Below, piece after piece: positions 1 to 11,979 of a stretch of DNA of 64,000 nt. The stretch's first letter is position 1. Every line of letters starts with the position of its first letter. Made by a program: the position numbers and the translations under genes. Under the pieces are notes generated by a model. That model was not told the DNA's origin, did no database searches, and worked only from the letters and a program-made list of their open reading frames with translations. Source of the DNA: Beverwykella pulmonaria (Eukaryota; Ascomycota; Dothideomycetes; Pleosporales; Melanommataceae); assembly GCA_001599595.1 (NCBI GenBank), contig BCHH01000005.1, forward strand, positions 520,608 to 584,607. Direction: 5' to 3'.

Positions 1-197
1 TCACCCGAGGAAGAAAGCTCGGTGACGAGTGTGAGTTTTTGGAGGAGGCCGAGGTCTGTCGCGAGGCATGATATGGGCGGGCGTGCGAGTGATGAAAAGC
101 TGCCGAAGGTGAAGGAGGAGCTGATACGGTCGGGGACGAGGTGAGCATGGCGCGTTCGTGCAGCTTCTGCGATGGCGGCAAGTTTCTCGCAATGCCA
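1..197 (-). CDS. Possible partial exon running off the left edge, unrecognised
   Basis: On the minus strand the frame that opens after a TAG at 198-200 stays open to the window edge (about 65 codons). Its translation is rich in Ser, Leu and Ala and ordinary in composition, with residues such as RISSSFTFGSFSSLARPP and LGLLQKLTLVTELSSSG. No start codon lies at its beginning, so if real it is an internal exon. A CACTAAATAG stretch just upstream could act as branch point plus acceptor, with the exon beginning TGG CAT TGC. No family is recognised. It could equally be a chance open frame. Confidence 0.25.
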
Positions 198-909
198 CTA
201 TTTAGTGCGCCAGGCCCTGGACGAAGAGCCGTTGCGAAATGGCTGCTACCATAGCAGGACGCAGTGAGGACAGAGTCGCGCAGGGGCTGAGGCGACGATG
301 GACGAGTGGAGGGCGGCTCATTGGAGACATGGAGAAAAGCTGTACAGCATTCTTTAGGTGTGGCAGCGCTTGGCTAGAGCATTTGGGCTCAAAGCGACGC
401 CCTGGGAGGATTGCTGTGCGCGTGGGTTGATCATTGGCTGTGATTGCGTCGCGTAGCCCGCGCACAAAGGCAACACACGTAATAATCACAGACGAGAGAC
501 ACTGCGCGCGTCCGAGGGGCAAACATTGCCGGGGCACGCTCGCCGAAGCTACACTACCATCCGTGGGGTTGAAGGTAGATGGTGACACCTTATCTGGTTA
601 GCCGTTTCACTTATCCCGCCGGCGGAATGAACCGAGAGCTGTGTCTTGCAGTCATCCTTCTGATAAGTGTTTCTACAACAACAGCATATTAGCTCCATGA
701 AAAACGAAGCAAATTCCAGGTCCCAAAACACTTATCGGTTGACAAAGGACTCAAAAGCTACGAAGATACATCAACGGCATATACAATGCTTCAGCCAGCT
801 TTACCCACAGCCCCTATTAACCCCCCGCAATCGCACACCGTCTGAGAAGAACATTCGAAGACAAAGAAACGTCCCACTCAATTAGAACGACAGTTCCTGC
901 AGATACGTA
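198..909. other. Intergenic, no supported gene
   Basis: Only short overlapping open frames on both strands are present, none with convincing composition or splice structure. It would hold the 5' part of the possible left-edge gene and the 3' flank of the cupredoxin-like gene. Confidence 0.4.
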
Positions 910-2141
910 TCAAGGAGCTGGAGGGGGCTTAGGAGTAACCGGCGCCTCCAACTCTGCCGTAAACTTATTCTCCATTGTCCCCATCTCAGCAGGCACAACC
1001 AGCGGAGCCTTGACCTCACCCATCCTACAATCCATTAGCATATCTCCCTCGCAAATCACACGAATCACACTTACGGCGGACCCAACATCGACAATCGCCC
1101 CTGACTCACCATCGACCCATGCCCCGGATGCAAGCCCGGACCCCCCCACCCATTCTGCTCCCGATACATTGGCGGTGCATGACCTCCATACTCTGCCTGA
1201 CTTGCATTTGGTGAGTATGGCGAGAATGCCGCTGGCGAATTCGGCATCGAGCCTAGTATCCCAGCGTATTCGGGCCCAGGGGTTTTGCTGACGGTGGCAT
1301 CGCGGCGCTTCATGCCTTCTTTAAGGGAGCGCGCGCGGCCGACGAAGTAGAAGAGTGCGCCGCAGATGGCAATAAGGATGATAACGCCGACTGCAATGCC
1401 GATGATGGCATTTTTAGAGAGGCGCCATTTTATGTTGTGATTGGCGTCGGGGTCGGATGTAGACGTGGGTGAGCTTGTGCCGGAAGTTGTTGTTGTGCCT
1501 TCTTTTGGCATGGGGTCGCCGGGGGCGACCATGATGGTTGCGCCCTGAGCAGCTTTTATTTGCATGTCCAAAGTTTGTGTAGCATTGGGATTGATGACGC
1601 CGATCATCTGGTGGTCGAGACACGAGCCAGGCGCTGTGCAGTAGTAAAAAATCGGTTCCGTGTCGTTGACAGTGATATTATAATGTGTCAACTGCAGTAA
1701 CATGTGTCAGCATCATCCCCAGGTTGTCTCTCACGTATCACGAATACTCACATCATTGACAGTAGCCACTGACTGCACATTCGAAAAAAAACCCTGCCGA
1801 TTCCTTCCCGTGTTTTCATACGGCAAGCAAGGACTATTGAAATCTGCCCTTGCGACTGAGTGATCCGTAGGGTAGAATTCGAAGGTGACAACGTCTCCAA
1901 ATGCGACGTCTGAAAGACTTTGGGGATCGAAGTTGAAACCGCTGGCTCCGGCTTTTACAGTGTGGACTTTGGGGTCTGCTGGGGTTTGCGTTGGAGTCTG
2001 TGTCGGAGGCATGACTGTTGAAATACTTGATGTAGCCGAGGACATTGATGACGTTTTCGCCCGTTCAGTCTGTGCTGATGTGACGGAAAGGAGCTGCATG
2101 AGAGCGAAAGATATCGCCAGCCTTATCCATGATGGAAACAT
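910..2141 (-). CDS. Cupredoxin-like extracellular protein with a C-terminal membrane anchor
   Basis: Three exons, 2141-1752, 1691-1075 and 1024-910, give 373 residues in frame. The introns (60 and 50 nt) have GTGAGT/CAG and GTAAGT/TAG ends with a CTAAT branch point in the second. The start is followed by a signal peptide (hydrophobic core ISFALMQLLSVTSA) and a Ser/Thr linker. A cupredoxin domain follows (about residues 55-165), seen in HTVKAGASGFNFDPQ, a TDHSV copper-ligand-like His, and FYYCTAPGSCLDHQMIGVINP. After a second Ser/Thr stretch comes one membrane helix (IIGIAVGVIILIAICGALFYF), then a basic stop-transfer segment and a Pro/Gly/Tyr-rich cytosolic tail. Fungal extracellular serine-rich cupredoxins have this build; whether copper is bound is not known from sequence. 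Substrate and role are unknown. Confidence 0.8.
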
Positions 2142-3400
2142 CGTGGATGATTCGAAGGGACTAAACGAATGAAGTGCAAAAATCCAAAGTTAGACCCGAT
2201 ATCCGACGTTCTGGGCAGCTGCAGTCCGTCTACAACTCGATCAACAAGGGAAATCAAGAGAAAAAGAGTGAGATGGAGGGGAACACCAGCATCTTAACAC
2301 AAGCACAGCATCCAGGTTGCCCAACTGTGCCCTCAGTGAGCTGTCAGCCCCCAACTCATGCGGCGAGGAGTCCAAGTCAACCCAAAGGGGAGAAAATCTC
2401 AAGGGCTTCCACCTGCAGTAACGAATCAGCCGAAACAGTATGCAAAGCATGGAGGAGGCACAGCTCGCTTCCTATCAACAATGTTGGTGCTCCTGTGCCT
2501 CATCAGCCCCAAGCGCCTGCGGGTCTCCGTTCAGGCTGGTCGGAAGAGGAAGAATTATGGGGAACATTCAGTGGAAATGGCATTGCCCGGCTATATGGAG
2601 GTTTTTTGGACATGCTAGGAAAAGTACACGTTCAACCTAGTTGAGGTTGAAGCTGCCTGTACTTGCGTTAAAGAAGGCACAGCCTGTGTTGAACAGCGCC
2701 AAGGATATGCAGTTTAGAGAACGCTGAGAAGACTTCATCATCTTTGCTGTATAAAAGCACAAAGTTGCGTTGTTGTGTAAAGAACAATGATATCTTGCAA
2801 GGATCCCAAGGTCAATGGAAGTTGGGATAGGAAGTCGTGAAGTTGGGGCGCTAAAATGAAACGTGAAAGTTTGCTGCATCCGGTTAGTGTGAGAATCGAC
2901 TGGAGATAGAGCTCTCATTTTGAAAAGACTCGACATTACCGAGTTAAAGCCGCATCATTTTTTGATCCAAGGCGTTTTTCTTCACGAAAGATGAAGGTGG
3001 GTCTCATTAAAAGGCTCCATCCGGGGGGCTGTGAATGCGTTGTGCCAATGGTAGCGGTTAAAGCACGTTTCCGGCTCTTCCCAAACGTGCTGCATGCATC
3101 TTTCCCCGCTCTAACTGAAGATCCTGGCCCCCCTGAAATGTAAGATGTATATTTACTGCATGTGGACCAACTATATCGCTTGGCCGGTTGAGAAAGAGAC
3201 ACACAGCAAAATCAATAGGTATTCCGTCGCTCACAGCATCTCCCACGCGGCAATAGCAAGACAGCCACCATGTCGCCATAAACCAAATGAAGACCAAAGT
3301 CCTCCGAAGCGAACATTTCAGACGCCATGCAATGCTCGAAAGGAATAAAAAAATTTTGACGTGGAACATCTCGTTGTCTCCATCGCCCATTCGCATCCAT
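2142..3400. other. Intergenic, no supported gene
   Basis: This lies between the 5' end of the cupredoxin-like gene and the 3' end of HDA1. Several 60-156 codon frames are open on both strands but overlap one another and have no recognisable domain or signal. Probably promoter of the cupredoxin-like gene plus the HDA1 3' flank. Confidence 0.4.
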
Positions 3401-6303
3401 CTAAAAAGTCCTCTTCAGAGGGCTTTTAGGGCTGTTGGAGGATACATTGAAGTACCCTATCGGCGGCATTTTGGGGCTTTTCAACGAAGTAGGGACGCTT
3501 CCATGTCGCGTGATTGGTGCTGAGCCAGATGGTAACGGGGGAGTTCTCAGAGTCCGCTGTTTGTTGTTGGCAACTCGAGATTCTCCGTCTCCTGAATCGT
3601 ACTCGTTCTTCTTCCGAAGCAACAATTCTTGGACCTCTTCTTCGTGCTCGATGAGCATGTCGTTCAGCTTGTTCTTACTCGACTTTCGCAGATTACCGTA
3701 CTTCTTTCTAAGTTTACGCTGTCGGTTTGGATCCCAGACAAGATGGGTACTTTGAACGAAAATGAGGGAGTGCTGGAGGCTGTGTCAACTTGCTTCCTCA
3801 TCGACAATTCACGACACAGGGTTCTGCTCGACGTACTGCATGATACCAACTTCCAATATGGTCGTCGGTAGGCTTTTTGATTGAACTAACGGAACAATCG
3901 GCGACAAATCCAACGAGGCATTGCACAATGCTGTCGGGCTCCGTACAGGCTTCTATAAATGTAGTAATGAGTAATGCGACTATGAATTAGGGACAGAGAC
4001 TTGCCAAACTTGCTGAGAAGATCCACCAGGCCAATATATGCGGCTCCAACGCCCATGAAGAAGACCTGAGTTGCTCCATATGGTCTACGAGTTTGTTAAT
4101 ATAAACTCTAAGCAAGTATATTTCCTCCTTACTCGATATAGTTCTCCCATATGTATCCTGCAAGATCCTTCGTTTGGTTCGCTCGAATATCAGAATCATC
4201 CGCCCTTATATAGCCACCGTCGTCCTAGACACTAATTAGAAGGTTCCACAACGTTATCTCCTGCATAGGGCTTACATCTTCTATGGCAACCACCATCGGG
4301 ATGTTCGCATCGATGACTTGGAAGTCGTTCTTGATGGCCCAGTCGACGTACCTCTTGGTAACATCAGTCTTCATATTCAAAGTCAGCGGATATACAGCAC
4401 AAGACTGTACTCAGCACTCACTAGCCAGGTATTGTGAAGTTCTGTCTTTCCGCTAATAGGGTCGGCAATGTTCATGACCTCCGGTGGGTCATGAAAGATG
4501 ACTAAGAGGGGGTGACGTTCCATAAATCGAGGTCTTGATTAATTAGCATCGTTTAGAGTTAAGCTTGACGGGGAGTACTGACGTTGCTATGATGTTGTGC
4601 TCGAATGATTGTGCTATCCCGGCCTTCTTAATAACCAAAGGCGTCATTGAATGCTCTTCAGACAAAACCCTACTTTGCCATTCTCTAACAATATCATGAA
4701 GACGCTGAGTAGCATCGAACGATGGGTCTTCTTTGTCCAGATGCTTTGGGAACAAGCATTTCCAATATTTTGAATGCGTTCGTTTGACTTGTTGGACAAC
4801 CTCGACAGCACTCTCTTTAGGGGCTCCGAGATCTTCGGCGAGTCGATCGGGAGGCTGTAGCATAAGCGTTCTAGTGACTGCTAACGCTGAGCGTGCGATA
4901 GAACGCAGGTTGTATCCTCCTTCAAGACACACAGCGACGCTTCCACCAGCTATACGCATGAGCATATGTGTCATGTGGGCGTAACAAGCAGGGCTAACAT
5001 GACAGCCTCCCAACATATCTCCTTCTGCCGCATCAAAACCAGCTGATATGATGACCAGATCAGGGTCAAATTCCGTTGCAACAGGCATGACCACTTCTTG
5101 AAAAGCATAGATATATTCCGCATCGCCCATCCCGTGGTCAGCCCAAGGAATATTGACATTTTTACCGATGCCAGGGCCTTCACCACAGAAGTTGTAGTTG
5201 CCGTCCGGCAAACTCGGATAGAACGTTTGGTTCTTGAAGACATGCAAGGATATGTACAAGACATTTGGGTCATCGTAGAATGCATGCTGAATGCCATTAC
5301 CGTGGTGAACATCCCAATCCAGGATGAGCACCTTTCGGCATACTTTGGGAAAGTCGTTCTGGCACACTTTGGCGGCGATTGGGACGTTGTTGAAAATACA
5401 GAACCCAGAAGGCTGATCGTGTTCTGCATGGTGGCCTGGTGGTCGTATTATAGCAATAGCGTTCCGTACATCACCTCTAACTACAGCTCTGCAAGCTTCA
5501 ATAGCACCGCCGGCCGCGAGGATTGCGCACTCGAAGGTACTGTTGTGAAAGTATATCGAATCCAGTCTACTCGCCTGCTCGGTCAGTTCCGACTCCAGCA
5601 TCTCTACATTTCGGTCAGCCAAGGCTGAGATTCGCGGGTACAAGGACATACCTTGCAATGATTCGATGAAATCATAGTGTTCTGGAGTGTGTACGAGGCA
5701 TATCTCTGCTTTAGTGGCCGCACGAGCATGGATCCTCCAGCACTGTTCATCTGTGCCATCATCTTCGTCTTCTTCAGCTCCTTGCACTAGACCAGCTTGT
5801 TGAATCTCCTGGAAAATCTCGTGAATACGACGAGGATCCTCGGGATGTATGTCATCATCTCTTATCGCCATAGTTACAGGCTCAACATGAAGGCGCATTC
5901 GCGAATCGTAAACCAAGCCCGTTTTCGTTGATGAGTATGGGAGAGGGGGGAATTTGGGTCCTGGTGGAACGCGTACTTGAACAATTGAAGAAGCCGAAGA
6001 CTCAATTTCCATTTCATCTGACCCACACTCAGGTGAGGACGGTCTACTACGACTTTCTGGGGGCACTCCGTCTCGGAACGAGGTCTTTTGGTTTGCGCTA
6101 GGCATGGAGAGTATTGAAGCGGATTTCCATGGTTCACCGTGGCTATGAATAGGAAGTTGTTCTGTTATGTGGGAGAAGGGAGCTTGGAGGTGGAGCCCAT
6201 TTAAAGATATCCCGGAAGGGTCGACCGTGTTGGCGACATGGTGTCCATTCAGTTCGGTAGAGGCCATGACCGTGTCCCTCATGTCATAATCATCTGAATC
6301 CAT
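3401..6303 (-). CDS. HDA1: Class II histone deacetylase HDA1/Clr3 with C-terminal Arb2 domain
   Basis: Eight exons: 6303-5652, 5603-4583, 4533-4422, 4368-4276, 4224-4133, 4084-4005, 3952-3837, 3772-3401, giving 845 residues in frame. It removes acetyl groups from histone tails in the nucleus. The first ATG is at 6303; the GTG six bases upstream is not used. The deacetylase domain spans about residues 125-520 with RPPGHHAEHD, the zinc-site DVHHGNG, SAGFDAAEGD and LEGGYN all intact. The remaining exons encode the fungal Arb2-type tail: LLVIFHDPPE, HNTWL, DFQVIDANIPMVVAIED, QVFFMGVGAAYIGLVDLL, then HLVWDPNRQRKLRKKYGN. The 48-nt intron 5604-5651 is a multiple of three and has no stop, so the reading frame is open through it. 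The intron 3953-4004 has a GC donor (GCAAGT) and is the only choice that keeps phase. Confidence 0.93.
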
Positions 6304-8245
6304 GGTCACAGCGGTGGAATGGAGTCGGGAATGATGCGCCTTGCTCTGCGAAAAAGAATGGTAGGAGTCTGTGAGTAGAGTCAGCAGGCAGATGAATGAA
6401 TGTTGGAAAGAAGTAAAGACAGGTAGGAAACGTTCAGTGCATCATGCGAGCGAATGGCATTCATTCATATGATTTACTATACCGTCGGAGATTGTAAGTA
6501 CCTAGGTTGTCTAATTCGTCGTAAGGATCATGTATTTGAAAGTGTGTTCAATTTTGTTAAATGGCAAGGTGAAGGAGAGCGAGGCAGGTGGAATTCGCTA
6601 AAAGTCATCCGAGTTTTGTATTGTGATCATGGGAACAGGTGCGTAGAAAAAGAGTGAAAACGCGTCAAAAGAATGTTTGCTCACTTCGTCAAATCTCAAC
6701 CATACTTTTCGAGGTTTCGGATAGTGCCCTCAAATAGTGTCGACCAGTTGCTCAATCTGAGCTCTAAGAAGATGACCTCGAAACCTCAGCTCGCTTGGGT
6801 TGGGTTGTTTGCTCAAGTGCAAGATGCGTCCGAGAAATTTGAGCGCGGAAGAGACTGTAGGTATTCGTAGATAAAGATAGAATTTCCCAGGAAAACCTCG
6901 CAATATCTGAACTCTTTGAAGTTTGGCTGCTTCAGAAGAACCACAATTTGTGACGTACGTATGGGAAGCACGTGTCTTAAACGGGTTGATACGCGATACC
7001 AGGAAGGATTAAGAAAGGATTTGCTCACCGGAATCAAGCGCCAGAACCTTAAACTGTCGTTGTTCGTGCTTCACGGCAAGGGAGACTGTAGGGATAGTGT
7101 CGATGGACAACAGACGCGGCTTGGCTGTAGCGCATAACCGGTTACTAATCAAACTAAGCCTCTTATCGTTAGTGGGTAATATGAAAGTCTTTACATGGCA
7201 ACGAAACGCCATTGCATTATGTTGAAGTGAGAGAAACTCATCCCTATCTACTTAGGCAAATTTACATCTCTCTAGTATCGTATTTCCCCTTCGCACTTTC
7301 ATGTCGTAAAAAGCAGCGCTCAGCATCCCAGTGTCTATCTCTTCCATCATCCTGTTGCAAGTACAGGTAGCGCGGAAAGAACCTGATAAAAGGAAATATT
7401 GGTCTGTTTAGTGTTGTATTGCTAAACATAACCATCATTATATAAGATAATCCGAGTGTTGCTACTTATTTAAGCAAAGATCCAGTATGGACTCTGGTCA
7501 GATACTTGCACAGAAGAGCAAGCAATATCGAGATCAGGAGGTACCGCCGCCTTCCATCTGCCCGAGAATATGCCCCATATCATGCAAAGGCCCTCGGGGC
7601 AGACACATTAAGATAAATTGGAACTGGATTTATCTTTTGTACGTCTAGTTAAAATCAATTACCTACCCATCTTAAGCCTACAATACAAACTGCCCAATGT
7701 CTAATTGTCATAAGGACGTGCTGCCAAGCCCGTCAATCCCCCTTGTTTCTAGTACGAGCATTTTCTTTTCGCCCGTGTTTTTCCGACTTTCTTCCGGGTC
7801 AAATTAAGGGGCCGTTAAAACAAGCATTTCACTTCCGGAAGCCAGAATTAAAGAAAACAATAGTATCGGAAATACGTACCCATACCTCTTGTACATAGCT
7901 TCGGTTCGTAGTGATGGTGACTTACCTCGGAAGCTAACTGGAAAATGTACGCTAGAAAACAAGTGACAGGGGTAGCTCCGTTGAAGCGGGGAGCTGCAGA
8001 GAAATCGGAGCACTGCAAGATTTCCAGCACATAGTAAGGTTGACACTACAAAAGATTATTGATCGTAGGTCTGATATTGCTCATGAATTCCTATCTCGTA
8101 ATCCCCACCGCATCCCGAACTGGATAAGTAGTCGATCATGTGAAGACAACGAAATCTGAAAGATTGTCAAACCCCAAGATTCCCTCAGCCCGGTTTATCG
8201 ACGCTCATCCTAAAGTTTAGGCACTGCCTGGCTCCGTCCTGATTC
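6304..8245. other. Intergenic, no supported gene
   Basis: About 1.9 kb between the HDA1 5' end and the GAPDH 3' end. It is AT-richer than its flanks. Open frames up to about 80 codons overlap on both strands and none has recognisable features. It presumably holds the HDA1 promoter and the GAPDH 3' UTR. Confidence 0.4.
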
Positions 8246-9545
<1,300 letters not shown>

Positions 9546-9775
9546 GATGAATAGGTAGAGTAATGGGGATGAGCTGCGGAAGTCAGTGGGGATGCGCAGG
9601 CCTGAGAATGGGGACCGGACAGACTTTAAAGAAGAATTGGCTCAGTAGGGGAGCTGGTGGGTGAAGAGAGAAGATTTGGTGGTGGGGTGAGGGGAGTCTT
9701 GTGTGTTGGGTAGTGGGGAGGGGTGGTCCGAGCACTAGGACGTCAGAGTAGCGTTCCTTTTTAAATAAGATAACC
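9546..9775 (-). promoter_or_regulatory. GAPDH promoter and pyrimidine-rich leader
   Basis: Read on the minus strand, the 200 bases before the ATG are strongly C+T rich (runs of CCCCTCACCCC and CTTCTCTCTTCACCC type). An AT-rich TATA-like stretch (TTATTTAAAAAG) lies near 9757-9770 and a TGACGTCC site just downstream. A CT-rich block ahead of the start is known for strongly expressed fungal genes including gpdA. Exact start sites are inferred. Confidence 0.5.
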
Positions 9776-10192
9776 TCTGAGGGCCGGCCGTGCCAATGAT
9801 GATAAAATATTTCTTTGACCTCCCACACACCCGGCCGGGTACTTCACCTGACGGGTCGACTGCTGCCGTAATACTACCTCGGACGCGGTGCGGGTATTGT
9901 GAGCGGCGGCCGGGTCTGCCCGGAGACTACTCTGGCATTGAAAACATACCCAAGTCCTGCTCCTCCACAGAATACTACCGTGGTACTCAATGGACATCTC
10001 GCGATCAACTGTTCACTGCTGCGTATCAAAATTTTGTCGCCGCACTTCTAGACCTACCTATCCCTGCAGGCATACGAAGCTGCATATCGACAGACTTGGC
10101 TCCTGCTAAGTCGTCCACACACACGCAGAGATGTCGCGCTGCGACACCGGAATTTGTTCCAGTGCTGCTGATGAGAGACGAGAATTGAGCCT
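9776..10192. other. Upstream flank of GAPDH, no supported gene
   Basis: GC-rich upstream flank of the GAPDH promoter. The open frames here overlap on both strands and have no recognisable motif. Confidence 0.35.
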
Positions 10193-10646
10193 CTAATAAT
10201 GCCTCAGCACCCCGGCGCCGCGGGATGAAAAGTAACAGCAGGCCAAAGCATGCTTCAGCGAGGCCGCACGTCGGCCTTGCTGATCGGAACCCCAGTGGGT
10301 TTTTGATATACGATGACAGCACAGAATTAGCGGTCGAGGCGAGTGTTGTGTAACTGCGGCCACGGCCACCTCCACGCTGAGGCATCTGGACGCATCGCAG
10401 ATGCAGATACTGAGGTTGAAAGGCGGATACGAGTCCGCGGCCGAGATGAGGGCTAGACAATGGTTAGCGTCCGAACAGCTTCAAGCCCGCCTCATGACCT
10501 CGCTGTGCGACCGTGGCGGCCACGGCAAGACGAGTTCGAGGTGAGGTACCTGCATGACGATGAGGGGCGGTAGAGGGACAAGTCCAAGGTCGTTGATGTG
10601 AGCTTCGTAGGGCTCCAGGTCCGAGCTTGGGCACACGATCGAACAT
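10193..10646 (-). CDS. Doubtful two-exon small gene
   Basis: An intron with strong signals is visible on the minus strand: donor GTACCT at 10549 and acceptor TAG at 10453 preceded by GCTAAC. Splicing it joins an ATG at 10646 (MFDRVPKLGPGALR) in frame to a downstream frame ending with TAG at 10193, giving 118 residues with several Cys (SICICDASRCLSVEV, ILCCHRISKTHW). Nothing in the product is recognised. The splice signals are the only support, and a non-coding transcript or chance would explain it as well. Confidence 0.22.
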
Positions 10647-11184
10647 GTCCTAGCTCCAACAGCTCCTCCAAGGCTTACCGTGCCATGGTGGTCTGATGTA
10701 AAAGTAAGGCGAGCCCGCCACATTGATAAGATCGTGCGCTTTCTTCCGGCATCTTGTACCCCGTCAACCGGGTTACCTCCCCAAAGCCATGGGAGCGTTG
10801 CTGGGTGAAGGAAGAACAAGAAACGCAAAGCTCGCACCACACTGCCGTGCTCTGCTGTCCTCTCCAACCCAAGGCACATTATGTAGATACCATAGTCCAC
10901 AGCGCAAAGCTTGGAAGCCTCATTGAAGCCGCCGTGCGTCCCGTCCGGCTAGCTCCGATGAGGTGAAGCCTGAGCGCTGACTAACCAACCGGCCAATCAA
11001 GCCCAGCACAAGTCGTTTTTCGAATTCGCTCGCATTTGCCAAGGCTGTGTCTCCCTCCTCACAACCACATCTCGACCGACTATCACCTCTCCCCCACTAC
11101 CAATTGGCAGCCGACGTTCCCTCGACGGGAACCTCTTCCCTTTCTTTCGTAAATTTTGCGACACTCTCTACTCCGCCCTTCGCC
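10647..11184. other. COX5 5' flank, no supported gene
   Basis: The 5' flank and leader of COX5. Overlapping frames on both strands are judged to be noise. Confidence 0.4.
10988..11002 (+). promoter_or_regulatory. CCAAT box upstream of COX5
   Basis: A GGCCAATCA core (CCAAT at 10993-10997) lies about 190 bp before the COX5 ATG. CCAAT boxes of this form bind the HAP/CCAAT-binding complex, which is known to control respiratory genes in fungi. Function here is inferred from position only. Confidence 0.4.
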
Positions 11185-11979
11185 ATGCTGCGCTCCTCCG
11201 TTATCCGGGCCACGAGGAGCTCGGCGTCACTCCTCGCATCATCCGCATCACGCCAGGCCATCCGCGCGCCTCACGCTGCCCCCGTCGTGTGCCTCCAGCA
11301 GCAGACCCGCTCAACGCATGCCATCTCCAACCCGACACTCGCCAACATCGAGAAGCGATGGGAGGATATGCCGCCCCAGGAGCAGGCCGATCTATGGATG
11401 TCGCTCAGGGACCGCATGAAGGTCGACTGGAAGGAGATGACCTTGCAGGAGAAGAAGGCTGGTGCGTACCGCTCTTGTTTTTGCCATTGGGTGTTTTGGA
11501 AGCCTCCATGACACTGGGTGTCGTTGTCGACCCTTTGGTGCGCCAAACGCCGGATTTACGTGCAACTCATCGAATGACCATGTGCAGCCTTTTCTTTTCA
11601 TATGGCAAGCTGACTTTGCGTTTTGGTCTATAGCGTACTACGTTGCCTTTGGCCCTCATGGCCCTCGACGACCACCGCCCCCGGATGAAGGCCGCAAAGT
11701 CTTCCTGCTCACCGCGGGCATCATCGCCGCCGCCGGCGTTGTCTTCGTCTTCACCCGCGTGCTCGCGAATCCCCAGCGGCCGCGCACCATGACCAAGGAG
11801 TGGCAGGAGGCTAGCGAGGAGTATTTGAAGGTGCGCAATTTCCCCGCGATTATCCCGCCTTTGCTTTTTATAGGCCTCCCCACTAACACAATGCGATACA
11901 GGCACAAGGTAGCGAACCTATTACTGGATACAAGGGTATGCTCGTGCAGAGCAAACCTGGGCCCAAAGGCGAAGAGTAG
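11185..11979 (+). CDS. COX5: Cytochrome c oxidase subunit 5 (COX IV family)
   Basis: Three exons, 11185-11461, 11634-11830 and 11902-11979, give 183 residues. It is a nuclear-encoded subunit of respiratory complex IV in the inner mitochondrial membrane. The N-terminus is a basic Ser/Ala-rich presequence (MLRSSVIRATRSSASLLASS). The matrix helix contains IEKRWEDMPPQEQADLW and DWKEMTLQEKKAAYYVAFGPHGPR, a COX IV family signature. One membrane helix follows (VFLLTAGIIAAAGVVFVFTRV), then a short tail with EWQEASEEYLKAQGSEPITG. Intron 1 is long for this window (172 nt); no repeat was recognised in it. The in-frame upstream ATG at 11047 is unlikely because it would bury the presequence. Confidence 0.95.

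Noticed and set aside
2174..2644. Plus-strand frame of 156 codons
   Set aside because: No start context, domain or signal; composition looks random; overlapped by frames on both strands.
4543..6309. Single-exon HDA1 of 588 codons
   Set aside because: It starts with GTG, reads through a 48-nt intron and ends in intron sequence. The Arb2 tail continues over six further exons to 3401.
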